A DNA stretch of 64,000 bases from Epiperipatus broadwayi (taxonomy: Eukaryota > Onychophora > Udeonychophora > Euonychophora > Peripatidae), in the NCBI GenBank assembly GCA_028023455.1, contig JAQFVV010012508.1, positions 1,359,877 to 1,423,876 of the forward strand, read 5' to 3'. Position 1 is the first letter of the stretch; each line of letters starts with the position of its first letter. The position numbers were made by a program, and so were the translations under genes. Below, in pieces: positions 1-10,319 of this stretch. The notes under the pieces are model-generated. The model made no database searches, was not told the DNA's origin, and saw nothing but the letters and a program-made list of their open reading frames with translations.

Positions 1-455
1 GACGACAGTGTCATCTTTTCTCCACATGGGGGGGGGGGTGTTGGCTGAACATCTTAGGTGTGATTTTTTTTAATATGGTATTCTGCTGTCCCCCACTGGA
101 AAAAGGTATGGCATTCTGATGTCACAAACATGGGCAGCAGGTCTTTAGCTTTTGAGGTCTATGTATATATATATATACTCACACTCAATCTATTCCAAAA
201 TTATTAAAAGTGATAATATTAACTAGACATTTGTACAGTTTACATCTATAATTAGTAATTATTTATAAGAATAATTTGAATTTTTATTTTTACTTATATT
301 ACACCATTCTTGTTCCCTTTTTACCTTTTTGGAAGTTTTGTGTTTTGTCTTTGAGCTTTTTATATCTATATGCTTTGTTGCTGTATTTTGTTTTCTATGC
401 AAGTTTGAAATATTAAAAGATCATATTATCCTTTCTTATTATTCTTATTTCATAG

Positions 456-605
456 TGGTCTTCGGTTAATGAACTGAATAAACTTCATTCCTTGCAAGAA
501 CTCAAGATTAAAAATAATCCGGTTCTTTCTCCAGAAAATCCAGAAACTGCAAGACAGCTATTAATAGCCAAATTAAAGAATTTAACAATGTGTAATAGAT
601 CTTTG
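456..605 (+). CDS. TBCE: TBCE exon (end of LRR region), first exon in window
   Basis: Internal exon of 150 nt (50 codons) between an acceptor ending ttcatag and a donor gtgagt. It encodes WSSVNELNKLHSLQELKIKN, then NPV, then PETARQLLIAKLKNL. This matches the last leucine-rich repeat of tubulin-specific chaperone E and the stretch just after it (W-x-S-x-x-x-L-x-x-L-x-x-L, NNP, ETARxLLIA). TBCE is a cytosolic cofactor that binds alpha-tubulin and works with cofactors A-D in assembling and dissociating the alpha/beta-tubulin dimer. The exon starts and ends in phase 0 and continues in frame into the exon at 8848. The N-terminal CAP-Gly domain and most LRRs must lie upstream of the window. Identification comes from remembered family sequence, not from a search. 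Confidence 0.93.
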
Positions 606-1690
606 GTGAGTTTATTTCAGTATTTGTTCTATAGAAAATAATTTTAATGCTGTGTATGCGTGAAAATTACGCAATATTGTTCTCATATACATAAAAAAAT
701 TACCACACTAAAAACAATTATTTAATGATATAAAACTCTTCTCGGAATAACAGTAATAACACTGGTTTTATTTAATAAAATTATTTATTAAATTTTGCTT
801 CTTTTATCTACGTGGAAATTTTTTTGTTTGGTTTTTTTTTTTTTTGATGCGTTGAATTTCACTTACGATTAGTATCACATGATTCCAACTTACACATTAT
901 TGTTTGTAAGTGCACTTAATATATCCAGAGCCTTGCAGTCAGCTGGCATCTGGATAATTATATTTTATAAATAAGAGAAAAATGACCAAAGTTTAAATAA
1001 ATTTAATTTGAATAATAATAATTGTATTAAAAAAGGATTAGAAATTTCACTTCGCTATTTGCAATTTAAGGTCAAGATCACACAGATCTCTTTAATATCT
1101 CCTTAGAGATTTAATATCTATATAGTTTCTTTAATTTTGAGGTTCGTAACTCTATAATTTTGTAAACACACTATAGCTCACGCACATTATTCTGAGATAG
1201 TCAAATCAGATTCTTGATTAGAGCTCTTCTTTATTAATTTCCAGAACATAACTTGGTATACCATTTTAGTGCTCTTCTTTAGCACTACTGCTCTGATTCG
1301 ATTCTTCTTTCTGCAGACTCTTTATCAGCTCTGCTAATTTGCATAAAGTGAACTTTTTCTTTAGGTGCAAATTAGCCTATCACAATTTTCAGTAATTGGT
1401 TTTCTTTTTCTGCATATCATCGTTAAAATCTTCTACACACACACATATCTTTATTTATTTATTTTAATCCAATATATGTATATGTGTGTACATAGCGGTA
1501 CTTCTTTTCTTTCATCACTGCTACGTCACTTAATGTTAACTTTAGAAAGTAAAAAAATGTCCAATGATATTTCTTATTAAATTTCTACTCAATGCTGTTC
1601 AATGTCTCCAGACTAATTTTTAGCTTTCGGATTTTGTCAGTGAGGAACTTTGGATCTTGCAACAATGCGCTTGGGTTTTTAGAATTTAAT
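606..1690. other. TBCE intron, start; no recognisable feature
   Basis: AT-rich intron with T-runs and simple sequence. The open frames here (for example 1365-1580) are low-complexity and show no family motif. No repeat family defined elsewhere in the window was recognised. Confidence 0.5.
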
Positions 1691-1699
1691 GCAATTTCC

Positions 1700-1917
1700 T
1701 TCTAGTAGTCATCTTTACTTCTCTGTTTTACTACCAAGCTATCAGTTCAATTAAAAAACGTATATGTTTTCAATCTAAGCCAGCTTGCCCGTAGAGTTAT
1801 ATAGATCCGAAACCAGTTCGGTAGGCAAGTTGGCCTAGATTGAAAACATTTGTATGTTTTTCAATTTGGGATGACAGCTTGATAGTAAAACAGAGAAATC
1901 AAAGTTGTCTACTAAGG
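1700..1917. repeat. Foldback repeat, ~95-bp arms
   Basis: Inverted repeat. The left arm (about 1700-1797, containing ctgttttactaccaagct and gttttcaatctaagcc) is the imperfect reverse complement of the right arm (about 1822-1917, containing ggcctagattgaaaac and agcttgatagtaaaacag). A ~25-bp spacer separates them. The segment ttttcaatctaagc also occurs inside family A foldbacks (near 8140 and 45413), so this is probably a relative. No intact hammerhead core was seen. Confidence 0.7.
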
Positions 1918-1929
1918 GGAAAGATGTTC

Positions 1930-2755
1930 TTAGCTTTTTTGAAAGAATAAGATAATATAATAATTTAAGAATCTTTCTGTTGCAGGATAATTCATTTATG
2001 CTTATTTAAGAACATTGGGTTTTTATGATTCAGTCTATTATCTTAGAAGCAATAGCATCCGGTCTGTGAATGAATTTGTGACACTGCTTATAATAAATTT
2101 AATTTAATTAAACCATATTTATGAATGCGTATTTTGCAAAGAAGTTTGTAAATCCTCCATTAATTGCAATTGAAAATGATATAAAGCTGAATTAGATATA
2201 AAAAGAATTATTTACATTATAAATATGAACGAAGAAAAATAAAAAATTTGTCAATAAACTTATTACAATTAATTTGTCATATCTAGTTATTTTTATATTG
2301 TGATCATTTTTATATTTTACTTAATATAAATGGGAATATTTCATTTTTTTTTTTTTTTTAATAGACAGATGTTTACAATTATTTTACAGATATTTAGGCA
2401 CTGAACAACGTACCACCATCCATGTTTACAACTTTATTTTTAATCACAACCACTATATGCAGATGCTGTATTATTGATTAGTACCTTGTAGCATAGAACC
2501 ATTTAGTAGAGTAAATAGTGTGAGGTACAACTTTATATAACATCCAATATTTTACTTTCACAATAAATTAATAAATGTTCAAGATGGCCGCTATTTTCAA
2601 AAGTCTCTTATGTTGTGCTTTGGTTTGAGAATTAATTGCTTTGCTTCATAATGTATTATAATAATCTTCCATTAGGTTATTTTTATATAGCAATAACAAA
2701 ATTTTTATTTTATAATTGATTTGTAGTCCAAAATAATATGATATTACAATCTTAT
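1930..2755. other. AT-rich intronic sequence
   Basis: No gene, RNA or repeat family recognised. Contains T-runs (near 2347-2361) and dispersed AT-rich tracts only. Confidence 0.5.
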
Positions 2756-2776
2756 AATGAGAGCACACCAGTGTTT

Positions 2777-3271
2777 TTCTGAAGGTTTGTGATGATGGTG
2801 TTTTAGTTGTATTTTTAAATTGGACTATTCCATCATTTAATATGTGCGTCGAATGTCTTTAAAACAATTTTATTTAAATATTCAAATACATTCAACTGTT
2901 AGTAATATCACAGCAAACAGGTTAGTATATGCACCAACTGTTAGTAATATCGCAGCAGACAGGTTAGTATATGCACCAACTGTTAGTAATATCACAGCAA
3001 ACAGGTTAGTATATGAACCAAGTGTTAGTAATGTCACAGCAGACAGGTTAGTATATGCACCAACTGTTAGTAATAGCAGAGCACACGAGGGAAGGGAGAT
3101 GTAGTAATAGCACAGCAGACAGGTTAGTATATGCACCAACTGTTAGTAATATCACAGCAAACAGGTTAGTATATGCACCAACTGTTAGTAATATCACAGC
3201 AAACAGGTTAATATATGCACTAACATTCAACACACATATTAGATGATGGAAATAATCCAATATAAAAATAC
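2777..3271. mobile_element. SINE-D foldback, expanded by an internal minisatellite
   Basis: The left end (ggtttgtgatgatggtgttttag, then tccatcat) and right end (agatgatggaaataatcca) match the other SINE-D copies (26378, 38646, 48050) and are inverted relative to each other. The middle is replaced by tandem 42-bp units. Flanking 2760-2776 and 3272-3288 agree at 14 of 17 positions and may be a decayed target-site duplication. The tRNA-like head of the SINE is missing. Confidence 0.65.
2895..3222. repeat. 42-bp minisatellite derived from the SINE-D tail
   Basis: About seven to eight units containing ctgttagtaatatcacagc and aaacaggttagtatatgca, with one disturbed unit at 3064-3120. The same words occur once in ordinary SINE-D copies (26508-26545), so the array grew from SINE sequence. 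Because 42 is a multiple of 3, several frames stay open on both strands and give spurious repetitive proteins. Confidence 0.85.
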
Positions 3272-3410
3272 AGAGAACACTAATGTTTAACTATATGGTT
3301 TTTAATAAAATTAGTACAATTCTCCCAAAACAAGTTTTTTTTTTTCATTTCTAAAACTTAATTAATAAATTGATTAGATAGATGTTATAGTATATGTGCA
3401 TATTATACTC

Positions 3411-3546
3411 AACATCATGTGATCATTATTCTTTATGATTACATAAGCTGTTTACACAGAGGCAAAACTTTCCCTGCAGTAGCATCCATGGTTACTCTGG
3501 CTTGCATTGAGTGGCGCTACTGTATGGAGAGTTTTGACTTTGTGTA
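3411..3546. mobile_element. Foldback family A, short internally deleted copy
   Basis: Starts with atcatgtgatcatt and the word aaaactttcc, and ends with tatggagagttttga, the inverted partner. Flanks 3399-3410 (catattatactc) and 3547-3558 (catattatattc) form a 12-bp direct repeat with one mismatch, consistent with a target-site duplication. The central part, including the ribozyme, is missing. Confidence 0.7.
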
Positions 3547-3589
3547 CATATTATATTCTTTATCAAATTTTGTTTAAATATATGTAAAT

Positions 3590-4245
3590 TTTTTAATAAA
3601 TGGGAACTATTATAAAAATGCAGTTAAAACCAGCCAAGATGTATTAAAGTGCAGCAACCAAATAGACTGATTCTGCAGGCTGGAAATAAACGATTGCAAA
3701 TGTATCCAAGAGACCAAAAGATGGCTGCTTTTGATCAGTCACTTTACATTCATATGTATCAGCTAGTAGCGGGAAATTATAGCTATAAGAATTGGGATGC
3801 AATGTATAGCAACATTTCTTACATCCCATCTGAAATTAAGACTCTGCCATCAGTAAGACTTATTTATATTTAATATTTTTAACAGGCTAATGTAGATGTA
3901 AATTATTTAATAAATGAGAAGTTCGTTATATAAAAGTAATTAAAATTACAGGCAAGATGTATAAAGTCCAGCAACCAATCAATCCAGATCTGCAGGCTGA
4001 AAGAAAACAGTAGCAAATGTGACCAAGGCACTGCTGACTAAAGATAGCCAGTTTTGATTAGTTATAACTGGCATACGTTTTGCTATTTGTTTTCTTTCAG
4101 CCCGAAAAACCAGTTTGAATGGTTGCTGAACTTTAATACACCTTGCCTGTGATTTTAATTACTTTTATATAACGAACTTCCCATTTATTAAATAATTTAC
4201 ATCTATACTAACCTGGTAAAAATCTTAAATTAAATATATATTATG
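3590..4245. repeat. Foldback repeat with an extra diverged arm
   Basis: The stretch 3885-4060 is the imperfect reverse complement of 4065-4235. Shared words include aagttcgttatataaaagtaa, trimmed here to gttcgttatataaaag, and its complement near 4160. A third related arm lies at 3590-3720 (aaatgggaactat, gcagcaaccaa, ctgcaggctg). The 74-codon open frame at 3649-3873 lies in this repeat and is not a gene. Its hairpin at 3795-3828 pairs tgggatg with catccca. Confidence 0.65.
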
Positions 4246-4309
4246 AATTTTCTATCGTAACAAATTAATATAATTTTGCCGATCGTAACAAATAATTTAT
4301 TAAATATAA

Positions 4310-4740
4310 AAATATTAGACTATCAGTTTTCCTCATCTATGCACTCTGGTTGCTCCGATGTGCCATTATTTTTGACCAGAGAGTACTCTCAGTGAATCAA
4401 AAGCTATTGGACCTAATTCGCTCTCTCAAAACCTGAGATACCAAACTAGCCCCACCTCCACTCCTCACAGACACTTGGGCAATCCTCCAACTCCCCTCCT
4501 CTCAGCCTCTGTCATAGGACTCAATCATTCAAATGTTTGTGACCCATTGCGGTGCTTGCTCAACGAAGACATGCATCTCGGATTGGCCTGGACTACACAC
4601 CGTTTCCCCTTTCCACTTCCCTTTTCACAAATATCCTTCCCCTCTTACCATGTTGCTCCTGAAATTTCAATCTATCATATAATCACTCCCTTGTAAACCT
4701 TTTTTTAAACTGTATTTGTATCTGTTTTTTTTTTTTTTTT
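4310..4740 (+). other. GC-richer, pyrimidine-rich segment; possible LINE 3' remnant
   Basis: Base composition stands out from the AT-rich surroundings: many ccctcc and ctcctc runs, ending in a T-run at 4724-4740. The stretch 4535-4600 (gacccattgcggtgcttgc, catctcggattggcctgg) recalls the terminal C2H2-like region of some Jockey/CR1-type LINEs (C-x-x-C then S-R-I-G-L-x-x-H) in a broken frame. The class is a guess. Confidence 0.3.
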
Positions 4741-5107
4741 TGATGAATAAACTTTCATCACTGAGAAATATATATATATATATTAATATTATAAGTGAAA
4801 TATCTTGCTCTTTTTAACTGTCATCTTGTTAAATATCATTTAATTTTATTTTTAAATAAATAATTAAATGTATGATTTTCAGGCAAATATTATACTCATA
4901 TCTTAAAAATTATATAATTATGCTAAATTATATTTTTGAAGTAAGTTTTGAAATCAAAACAAAAGATTATTATAGACTTTGTTACAGTTTTAAATTTGTT
5001 ATTAATGTTAAATTTTAAATTTATGTGTATTTGTTGTTACTAATTAAACTTTTTTATGTTGCAATTATGTAATATTTTAAATTTAGAAAATAAATCAAAC
5101 TTATTTT

Positions 5108-6275
5108 TTACAACATTTTTATTCATCATCATCAACCATTATCAATCCACTGCAAGATGAAGGTCTCTCCAAGTTCAATCCATCTCCTCTGATCTTTAGC
5201 TTCTCTTCTCCACATCACTCCTGCACACTTTCTTATTTCATCCATCCATCTCACATGTGGTCTCTTTCTGGGTCTTTTACAATCTCTTGGAATCCAGTTT
5301 AAAATTTCAGTTGTCCATCTATTATCATCTCTTCTAACAATATGTCCAGCCCAACTCCACTTCAATCTTTTAATATTTTCAATGAGGTCAGTAACACCTG
5401 TTTGCTCTCTTACCCATATATTGCGTTTTCGATCTCTTCTTGTTATTCCCAACCTGCATCTCTCCATACTTCTTTGAGTGGTCTGAAGTCTCTGTATTGC
5501 TCTTCTATTAAGTGTCCAAGTCTCAGATCCATAAGTAAGTACTGGTAAAACACATTTATTAAAAACCTTCCTTTTCAAACATATAAGGCATATTTCCTTT
5601 TAGTATCAAGTTATTCCTATCAAAAGCACTCCAACCAAGTTTAAATCTATGATTAATTTCATCCATTATGTTTCCATCTGTATCAATAATCTGATCAAGA
5701 TATTTGTAGCTGTTAACTTCTAACTCATCATAATCAATCTTTATTTTCATATTTTGAGAAAATCCATTAAACATTACTTTAGCCTTTTTAACATTTATCT
5801 TTAGTCCTACTTTCATCTAATAACTCCTGCAACATTTCCTGCAGCTCTAAAGCATTATTTGCAAAAACAACATCATCTCCAAAATCTAAATGACTTAAAT
5901 AATCTCCATTTACTTTCACTCCTTTAGCTTCCCATTTTAATCCACAAATACTTCTTGCAGTACTGCTGTAAAAAGTTTTGGAGATATAGAGTCACCCTGT
6001 CTTACACCCTTCTCAATGTCGACTTTCCCAGTATCATTATGTAATCTAATTGTTGCTGTTGCATTTTTATAAATATTCTTTAAAATATGATCATATCCTG
6101 GATCTATACCTTGATGATCCAATGCTTTAATCACTGAAGAAATGTTTATAGAATCAAATGCCTTTTCATAATCTACAAATGCAAAGTATAATGGCAACTC
6201 ATATTCATTTGTCCTTTCTATAACTTCTCTCAATACCTGAATATGATCTACTGTATTAAAACCACTATGCATATA
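5108..6275 (-). mobile_element. RTE-clade LINE, 5'-truncated ORF2 remnant
   Basis: Minus-strand remnant of a non-LTR retrotransposon polymerase. In order it shows the RT fingers/palm (HSGFNTVDHIQVLREVIER, then FAFVDYEKAFDSI at 6160-6190), the turn GVRQGDSISPKLFTAVLQE near 5985, the active-site box in the form F-G-D-D-V-V-F near 5875, and the RTE C-terminus (VLPVLTYGSETW near 5540; WAGHIVRR and RWMDEIRKCAG near 5350-5240; stop near 5132). The 3' end has a short cat-repeat tail (5124-5133), the (ATG)n-like tail usual for RTEs. Frame changes near 5570 and 5820 make it non-functional. The family C-terminus resembles insect endonuclease-reverse transcriptases of the HmRTE type. Confidence 0.9.
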
Positions 6276-6428
6276 TAAATAATTATATTTCACAAGATTG
6301 TATAGACAATTAATAAATAATAAATAACTAAGCCTGGCTTTCAATACAGAGCATTTTTACCAAAATCTTTGATTGTAATCTTGGGAAATAATATTTTTGA
6401 CAAACCTAAAAGACAAAAGAAACATAAA

Positions 6429-7101
6429 GAAGAAAATAAACTAAAATATTGATCTTGCTAATAACTCTAACAACCTTTATCGATAAATGCTGCAAGAGAA
6501 AGCATTTAAAATCTATATAGAAATTATCCCCATCCTCAAACCTGTTTCAAATTATTGGCTATCCTTTAATGAGGCACTAAGATATTTCATGCCCTAGATC
6601 TAAAATACTAACTCAAAGCCAGCACTTATCTGATACTTAACTATTAAGCAGAAAATCTGAAATTTTCAGACACTTATATGTTTTCAAATCTAGCTATCTA
6701 ACTTAAATAGCTATATGGGTCTGAAAAATCTTCAGCCACACCGTATATTAATAGCCTTAGCAATATAACAGCACTTAAGACTTGAAAGCAAAACGAATAT
6801 AGTAAATAAAATCAGACCCATATAGCTATTTAAGTTAGATTGCTGGATTTGAAGACATAGATGTCTGAAAATTTCAGATTTTCTACTTAATAATTAACTA
6901 TCAGATAAGTGTTGGCTTTGAGTTGGTATTTTAGATCTAGTGTCTGAAATATCCTAGCAGCTTACTGAGGATAGTCAATAGTTTGAAACCAGTTTGGGGA
7001 TAGGGATAATTTTTAGATAGAGATTTTAAATGCTTTCTCTAAATGCATTTCTCAATAAAACTTGTTAGAGCTATTAGCATGTTCATTACTTTAGTTTATA
7101 T
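6429..7101. mobile_element. Foldback family B, near full length (~670 bp)
   Basis: Two ~290-bp arms in inverted orientation around a central ~80-bp spacer near 6735-6805. The left arm reads inward from taataactctaacaacc, the right arm outward to gttagagctattagca. Shared blocks include ttagatctagtgtctgaaa, gaaaatctgaaattttcag and tatagctatttaagttag. Each arm carries one hammerhead-like core, on the + strand at 6960-6999 and (mutated) on the - strand near 6537-6580. It lies in the TBCE intron. Confidence 0.85.
6960..6999 (+). ncRNA. Hammerhead-like ribozyme core, family B
   Basis: CUGAGGA at 6965-6971, 13 nt, GAAA at 6985-6988, then CCAG, U16.1 at 6993, U17 at 6994, with stem I strand UGGGG at 6995-6999. 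The upstream strand GCUUA pairs with UGGGG only through G-U pairs for its first four positions. Stem II is poor. The core is consistent with the hammerhead consensus CUGANGA...GAAA...UH, but activity is doubtful for this copy. Confidence 0.5.
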
Positions 7102-7109
7102 TTACAAGC

Positions 7110-7730
7110 TTATTAAGTTAAGTCATGTGATATATGACTCGCTTTTATTTACTATTAAATAAGAAAATATATTAATAATTTTAAGAAGTAAGACAGTTAT
7201 GAATATTTGAAGAATAGAGCAAGATATAAAGAAGTTCTATAGAAGATAATTTGAATTAACATTTTAAAAAAACTCGCCATATTTTAATTAAAATATTTTT
7301 TATTTTTGTATATTTAATAATTTTTGATAGCTCAGTTCAATATTATTTTAGAAATAAAATAAACAAAAGCCCATATGATCAGTTGCTGAGGGTGTCAGGT
7401 GAAGTTTGGGCTCATTTATCACCCAGATTTTTTTTTTTTACTTTTCTCAACTAGGAACCAAACTATGTATGTATTTCCATCTCGTAGAGTGCCTCACTTT
7501 AACAATTGTGCTAAATGTTTCAATATATTTTATATTTATTTAAATCTAGTTACTTTTAGCTAGAAAAGCATAAATCCTCTGACATTTTGGTAACTATTAT
7601 ACAGAGATGATGGAGAGACTTTAGCCTGTAGTGAGCTTTCTGAACGCTGTTTAACTAAACATCTATAGATAGAGATTTCCTGCTATACTAGTTAATACAC
7701 CTGTTTGCCATGTTTATGATATAGGCACAG
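7110..7730. other. AT-rich intronic sequence
   Basis: No gene or recognised repeat. Contains T-runs and AT-rich tracts. Confidence 0.45.
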
Positions 7731-7737
7731 TATTTTT

Positions 7738-8533
7738 CAAACTGGGTTCCACAGAACACCGATGTTCCATAGAAGGTCAGTAAGTATTCCATGAAAGTGT
7801 ATGAAATTCTGATGAATTAGTAGCCTTGTATGATTTTAAATACTGTACTAAGTTGTGTTTTAAAAATATGAATTGTTATTATCACAGGCAAAACTCTCCA
7901 TACAACAGTGCCAACCAGAGTAATCAATGGATGCCAGAAGGCTTGTGCTTAAAATCCCCATCTAGTGCTTACTCATCCGATATCCCCAGACTAGTTTCTG
8001 GCTTGTGACCTTCGTCAGCTTTGGATCTGAGAGCACTGCACCTAGATCTTAGGATATAATGCAACCCTCCAGCAGCCACCTTTTATCTCTACTTAACTAC
8101 AAAACTATGAGAATAAAATTGAAAACACAATTATATTTTCAATCTAAGCTCAATAGCATATATAGTCATATAGGTCTGAACTCAGTTCAGTACCCATACA
8201 TTTTGGTAGCACTAGATGGGGATTTTATGCACAAACCTTCTGGCATCCATTGATTACTCTGGTTGGCACTGAGGCACTACTGTATGGAGAGTTTTTCTTG
8301 TGTTAATAACAGTTATGTGCTAGCATAAGAAATGGTGATCATGTAATATGAATTGTATTATAACCAAAAGTTTGGATTAAATATTTATTTTTCTTTTCAC
8401 CTCATACTTAGTATTATTTGTTATTAAAACTGAAAAATCAAAATCTATCTTTCAATTACAAAAATCAAAGTGTTCCGTTAAAATTTTCAGATTAGTAAAG
8501 TGTTCAGCAATAGAGTGAGTTTAGGAAACTAAT
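7738..8533. mobile_element. hAT-like non-autonomous element, interrupted by a family A foldback
   Basis: The left terminus cagtatttttcaaactggg followed by ttccacagaaca, and the right terminus near 8515-8533 (gagtttaggaaacta, preceded by gtgttccgttaaaatttt), are inverted relative to each other. They resemble hAT/Charlie-type ends, CAGTGTTTCTCAAACTG followed by a TTCC-rich hairpin. The inner part is split by the foldback at 7877-8344. An 8-bp duplication is not clear (tataggca against ctagggca), so the class rests on end similarity. Confidence 0.5.
7877..8344. mobile_element. Foldback family A with 12-bp target-site duplication
   Basis: Inverted-repeat element with caaaactctccatac near the left end and gtatggagagttttt towards the right. 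The perfect direct repeat aatatgaattgt at 7865-7876 and 8345-8356 flanks it. The ends are uneven: the right end carries the extra taagaaatggtgatcatgt that the left lacks. A hammerhead-like core lies on the minus strand: CUGACGA (8012-8018), 13 nt, GAAA (7995-7998), CUAG, UC, UGGGG. Its upstream stem I strand was lost by a small deletion. Confidence 0.85.
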
Positions 8534-8847
8534 CTAGGGCATGGATGTGAGACAGATAAAACTTGCATTTTTTTCCAATTTCTTAGAAAGCTTAAGATTT
8601 TCTTTTGGGTAGCTGACTCCTAGCCATCTTAACTAGCTATCTAAAATATAAATAAGGATAGAAAACTACTAAAACCTTCACCAAATGAATAATGGCTTGC
8701 TGATAGATTCTCTTTGGGAACTGTTTAACACATCTTAGCAGTGTCTTGGATTATTTAACTGTGATTTTATTTGTATGTGTTTTATTTTTCTGTCCGTAAC
8801 TTTATGATTTATATATGGGTATGTATGTTATATTTACTTAATCACAG

Positions 8848-9001
8848 ATTTTAACAGAAGAAAGAAGAGGAGCTGAGTTAGACTATTTGAAAAAATTTGG
8901 TCCCATATGGTTACTTAGCGGAGGTCATCAAGATCCTGTCAAAAATAATCCATCAGCGGATTTTATAGCAGCTCATCCTAGATATCAAGATTTGATCAAG
9001 A
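8848..9001 (+). CDS. TBCE: TBCE exon (linker after LRRs)
   Basis: Exon of 154 nt between acceptor taatcacag and donor gtatag. It encodes [18 protein letters not shown], then GGHQDP, then [13 protein letters not shown]. This is one of the best conserved TBCE segments (EERRxAELDYxKxFG, GGHxDP, F-x-x-A/T-HPRY). It joins the previous exon in phase 0 to give R-S-L-I-L-T-E-E-R-R and leaves one base (A) that completes a Lys codon with the next exon. No stop or frameshift. Identification is secure. Confidence 0.95.
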
Positions 9002-9600
9002 GTATAGTTTTTTTTATTATTACTTTTTTTGTAATTAGTCTTTAATTAAATAATCCATGCTAAAACAGTATGATGAGAATGATTGGAAGAATGTATCTGT
9101 TGTTAATTATAATTTTAAAGTTTTTTTATTATTATTAAATGGGAATGTTATCCCATAATAGTTTTTTTTAGACTAACATTTTTTAAAATCAGCACTTTTA
9201 TCAGCATTTTTTTTTTTACATCAATAATTTTGACATTTTTTTTTTATTTTTGTAATAATCTTGAAAATTTACTTTAATAGTAGAAGATTTTTGTCTTTAA
9301 CATCAATAATACTTTATGAATAAAATTAAGATTATGTAAAATGAAGACTTCATTAGGGTATAACAAATCTATAAATCCAATATACTTTTCATCATAGATT
9401 TTGTTTTTTGTTGCACTAAGTAATTAATTCTTCACTTCATATTAATTACATTCGAGGTCCCTGAAAAGAGAAGTAATCTGCTTGTAAAGATCTTTTAACC
9501 TCTTCGCTTGCAAGCAGCCATATTGAATATTTAAAAAATTATGCTAAGCCACAAATTTTATCATAACTTTTAAGTTTTGTTAATAAAAAATGACATAATA
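9002..9600. other. AT-rich intron start
   Basis: Homopolymer-rich AT sequence. No gene or repeat family recognised. Confidence 0.5.
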
Positions 9601-9603
9601 TAT

Positions 9604-10310
9604 TGTAACGGAATATAATATCCCGTCACATTATTTTAAAATTAAAATAAAAAAGACCGTAAATAAAAATTGATTTATTAAAAAGAAAAAAAAACTTAAC
9701 TTAAAAATTGAAAATTAAAAGTTATATTTAACATATATATTGTCACACAGATGGAAAACTTTAAAACTATTTTAAGAAAAAAGTATTTGAAAGTATTTTT
9801 TTGTAAAAAAAAAAAAGTAAAGATATAAAAATTGATATTTTTGAAAATAGAAATAATGTTGATTTCTATAATCTTAGAAAATGGAAATGATTGTTTTATT
9901 AATTAAATGATTGTTCTAAAGCACACTAGCCCTTGGGGTACTCGAATAATTAAATGGTCAGATAAGAGAATAAAAAGAAATTAAATGACCAATGCAAGCA
10001 TGAAGCCACAGCACGGACCGTAAATGGAACACGAGAGCCAGTGACATCATGTTCGATCGATCTGGAAAAATGCTGATAAGAGGCTAATAAAAATATAAAA
10101 CCCCAAATATTTGAATTCAGTGGATTATTATTGTTGTCTTAGATGCTGACTATTAAGCTATATATGAGCTGTAGCTGTATTGCAGACTCCACGATATAGG
10201 AGTCTTGCAATAGATTTAATTTCTTGACAACCAGCTGAGACCTTCCTATGACAGTTATGGACCAAAAGGAATGACAAGTAGCGGCTTCGATTTTAAAAAA
10301 AAAAGTTACA
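9604..10310 (+). mobile_element. Possible solo LTR (Gypsy-like)
   Basis: Starts tgtaacggaatataat and ends near aaaaaagttaca, giving TG...CA ends with a short inverted terminal repeat (TGTAAC/GTTACA). Inside are a TATA-like aaaatataaaacccc near 10087 and a GC-richer stretch (actccacgatataggagtc, ccagctgagaccttcc) like an R/U5 region. No clear short target duplication and no adjacent primer-binding site or coding region were seen. The call is inference. Confidence 0.35.
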
Positions 10311-10319
10311 AACAATAAA

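Noticed and set aside
2895-3222. CRISPR-like array
   Set aside because: No unique spacers, the units are contiguous, and the context is eukaryotic SINE sequence.
2844-3260. Repetitive proteins of ~60-86 residues on both strands
   Set aside because: They arise from the 42-bp minisatellite, whose length is divisible by 3.
3649-3873. 74-codon open frame ending near a gtaaga donor-like site
   Set aside because: It lies inside a foldback repeat whose other arms are non-coding.
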